From: Lacibacter sp. H407
GTDB taxonomy: Bacteria > Bacteroidota > Bacteroidia > Chitinophagales > Chitinophagaceae
Direction: 5' to 3'
Assembly: GCF_037892605.1 (NCBI RefSeq)
Contig: NZ_JBBKTU010000001.1
Span: 558,001-622,000, forward strand
Length of the DNA stretch: 64,000 nt
The notes below the pieces were generated by a model. The model worked only from the letters and a program-made list of their open reading frames with translations. It was not told the origin of the DNA and searched no databases. The position numbers and the translations under genes were made by a program. Of the stretch, positions 62,590 to 64,000 are shown in pieces; positions within the stretch are counted from its first letter, which is position 1; every line of letters starts with the position of its first letter.

Positions 62590-64000
62590 ATGTATATCCT
62601 AGGCATCTCGGCCTTTTACCATGATTCAGCAGCAGGCATCATAAAAGATGGCGAGATCATCGCCGCTGCACAGGAAGAACGGTTCAGCCGTAAAAAACAT
62701 GATGCAGGATTTCCTTCAAAAGCCGTTACTTACTGTTTAAAAGAAGCAGGCATCAACATTGATCAACTAGAGGCAGTCGTGTTTTACGATAAACCATTAC
62801 TCAAGTTTGAACGATTGCTTGAAACTTATTATGCATTTGCGCCAAAAGGTTTTGCATCTTTTCTTATGGCTATGCCTATATGGCTGAACGAAAAACTATT
62901 TTTAAAAAAAATAATCCGTGATGAGTTGAAAAAAAATCAACTCTATGATAAAAAGAAACTAAAGCTGTTATTTCCCGAACACCATCTCAGTCATGCAGCA
63001 TCGGCTTTTTATCCATCTCCATTTGAAGAGTCAGCAATATTGACCATTGATGGAGTGGGCGAATGGGCCACCACAACCATCTGCAAAGGAAAAGGCAAAG
63101 AAATAGAAATACTCAAACAACTCAACTTTCCCCACTCTGTTGGTTTGCTGTATTCTGCATTTACTTACTACTTAGGTTTTAAAGTAAACAGTGGTGAATA
63201 TAAGCTGATGGGGTTAGCACCCTACGGCGATCCAAATGCAGAACAAACAAGGCAGTTTGTTTCCATCATTAAAGAAAAACTGGTTAAGATCTATGATGAT
63301 GGCTCTATCTATTTAGATCAGCAGTATTTCAATTATTCTGTTGGATTACGAATGGTGAAAGATAAAAAGTTTGAAACATTGTTTGGTTTCAAGCGCAGGA
63401 GCAAAGAAGAAGAATTAACGCAAGAACATTGTAATCTTGCTTTGGCCATTCAACAGGTAACAGAAGAAATTGTGTTGAAACTGGCTGCACATGCAAAAGA
63501 AATTACCGGTTCGAAGAACATTTGTTTATCGGGTGGTGTGGCTTTGAATTGTGTGGCAAATGGCAAACTCCAAAACGCTCTTCTTTTCGAGAACATGTTC
63601 ATTCAACCGGCCAGTGGTGATGCGGGTGGTTCAGTTGGTTCGGCATTGGCAGCTCATTATATTTATTTTGAAAAGGAACGTCTTGTCAGCTCAGCAATGG
63701 ATGCAATGAAAGGTTCCTACCTAGGTCCATTTTTTCCTACTGATGAAATTGAATCAACTATTCAACAATACAAAGCGGTTGCAACTGCATTTAGTGATAG
63801 AAATGAATTAAATAAAACTGTTGCAGCTCATATAAGCGAAGGAAATGTGATTGGTTGGTTTCAGGGGCGGATGGAGTTTGGCCCACGTGCACTAGGTAAC
63901 AGAAGCATTATTGCAGATCCACGTAATCCTGACATGCAGAAAAAACTAAATCTTAAAATCAAATACAGAGAAGGCTTCCGCCCGTTCGCCCCTGCAGTGC
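62590..64000 (+). CDS. NodU/CmcH-type carbamoyltransferase (partial, runs off the window)
   Basis: The ATG at 62590 opens a frame that continues to the end (about 470 residues visible of roughly 580-600). Landmarks: ILGISAFYHDSAAGIIKDGE, AAAQEERFSRKKHDAGFP, the H-x-x-x-H motif in PEHHLSHAASAF, ILTIDGVGEWAT, ICLSGGVALNCVANGKL, and in the C-terminal domain GWFQGRMEFGPRALGNRSII. These enzymes place a carbamoyl group from carbamoyl phosphate on a sugar or antibiotic hydroxyl through an adenylate. The substrate here is probably a surface glycan (inference from the SGNH neighbour). carB half-gene lies 1.3 kb upstream. Confidence 0.9.
   Translation, partial: MYILGISAFYHDSAAGIIKDGEIIAAAQEERFSRKKHDAGFPSKAVTYCLKEAGINIDQLEAVVFYDKPLLKFERLLETYYAFAPKGFASFLMAMPIWLNEKLFLKKIIRDELKKNQLYDKKKLKLLFPEHHLSHAASAFYPSPFEESAILTIDGVGEWATTTICKGKGKEIEILKQLNFPHSVGLLYSAFTYYLGFKVNSGEYKLMGLAPYGDPNAEQTRQFVSIIKEKLVKIYDDGSIYLDQQYFNYSVGLRMVKDKKFETLFGFKRRSKEEELTQEHCNLALAIQQVTEEIVLKLAAHAKEITGSKNICLSGGVALNCVANGKLQNALLFENMFIQPASGDAGGSVGSALAAHYIYFEKERLVSSAMDAMKGSYLGPFFPTDEIESTIQQYKAVATAFSDRNELNKTVAAHISEGNVIGWFQGRMEFGPRALGNRSIIADPRNPDMQKKLNLKIKYREGFRPFAPAV

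Noticed and set aside
1-64000. tRNA, rRNA, CRISPR arrays, integrases, transposases or toxin-antitoxin pairs
   Set aside because: I looked for cloverleaf-like segments, regularly spaced repeats and typical protein motifs in the gaps and found none that hold up.

Overview
The window looks like chromosomal DNA from a Bacteroidota species, most likely a member of the Chitinophagaceae. The evidence is two SusC/SusD pairs, a PorZ-type protein of the type IX secretion machinery with a type A sorting domain, a DUF5686 outer-membrane protein, many SPII lipoproteins, and promoters of the Bacteroidota TAnnTTTG type. I see no rRNA, tRNA, CRISPR array, transposase or phage gene. It is mostly ordinary housekeeping sequence with two accessory stretches (26.3-36.8 kb and 61.4-64 kb).

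Layout. 0.1-3.0 kb (minus): a regulator/CreD operon (membrane protein, winged-helix regulator, CreD, Coq4-like protein) carrying two copies of a palindrome that is a good candidate operator. 3.1-9.6 kb: DUF5686 protein, a PLDc_N-type peptide, class-III aminotransferase, gamma-carbonic anhydrase, two small proteins and RsgA. 9.7-13.5 kb (minus): a short Bat/MoxR operon. 13.7-15.6 kb (plus): peptidylprolyl isomerase, GcvH and a VanZ-like protein, followed by a duplicated hairpin element. 16-23.5 kb: DUF937-like protein, TSP3/zincin lipoprotein, RF1, an amidohydrolase, RecO and PorZ. 23.7-26.1 kb: an MMPL/RND exporter.

26.3-36.8 kb (plus): two SusC/SusD transporter units, the first with a third surface lipoprotein, both closed by strong terminators and with no degradative enzymes beside them. 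36.9-43.6 kb (minus): TlpA-like thioredoxin, GatB, a PDZ protein and AlaS. 43.7-45.8 kb (plus): an M23 peptidase, a MerR regulator and a thioredoxin-like protein. 45.8-52.8 kb (minus): a long co-oriented run with RsfS, FtsH, a LUD protein, a gamma-glutamylcyclotransferase-like protein, an LpxH-type hydrolase, a propeller-like protein, an MscS channel and a GNAT acetyltransferase. 52.9-59.3 kb: BirA, isocitrate dehydrogenase, a cytochrome-like lipoprotein, an acyltransferase, a Bcp peroxiredoxin with a histone H1-like tail, and a second M23 peptidase.

59.6-64 kb (plus): a gene for only the N-terminal half of carbamoyl-phosphate synthase large subunit, closed by its own terminator, then an SGNH hydrolase and a NodU/CmcH-type carbamoyltransferase that runs off the window.

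The points most worth a second look are the clean split of carB, the palindromic operator pair in the CreD operon, the duplicated covarying hairpin/ATGAGAAAA element after the VanZ gene, the 24-bp repeat placed just after two stop codons, and recurrent promoter elements so close to start codons that leaderless transcripts are likely. I did not find a convincing wholly new multi-gene system.
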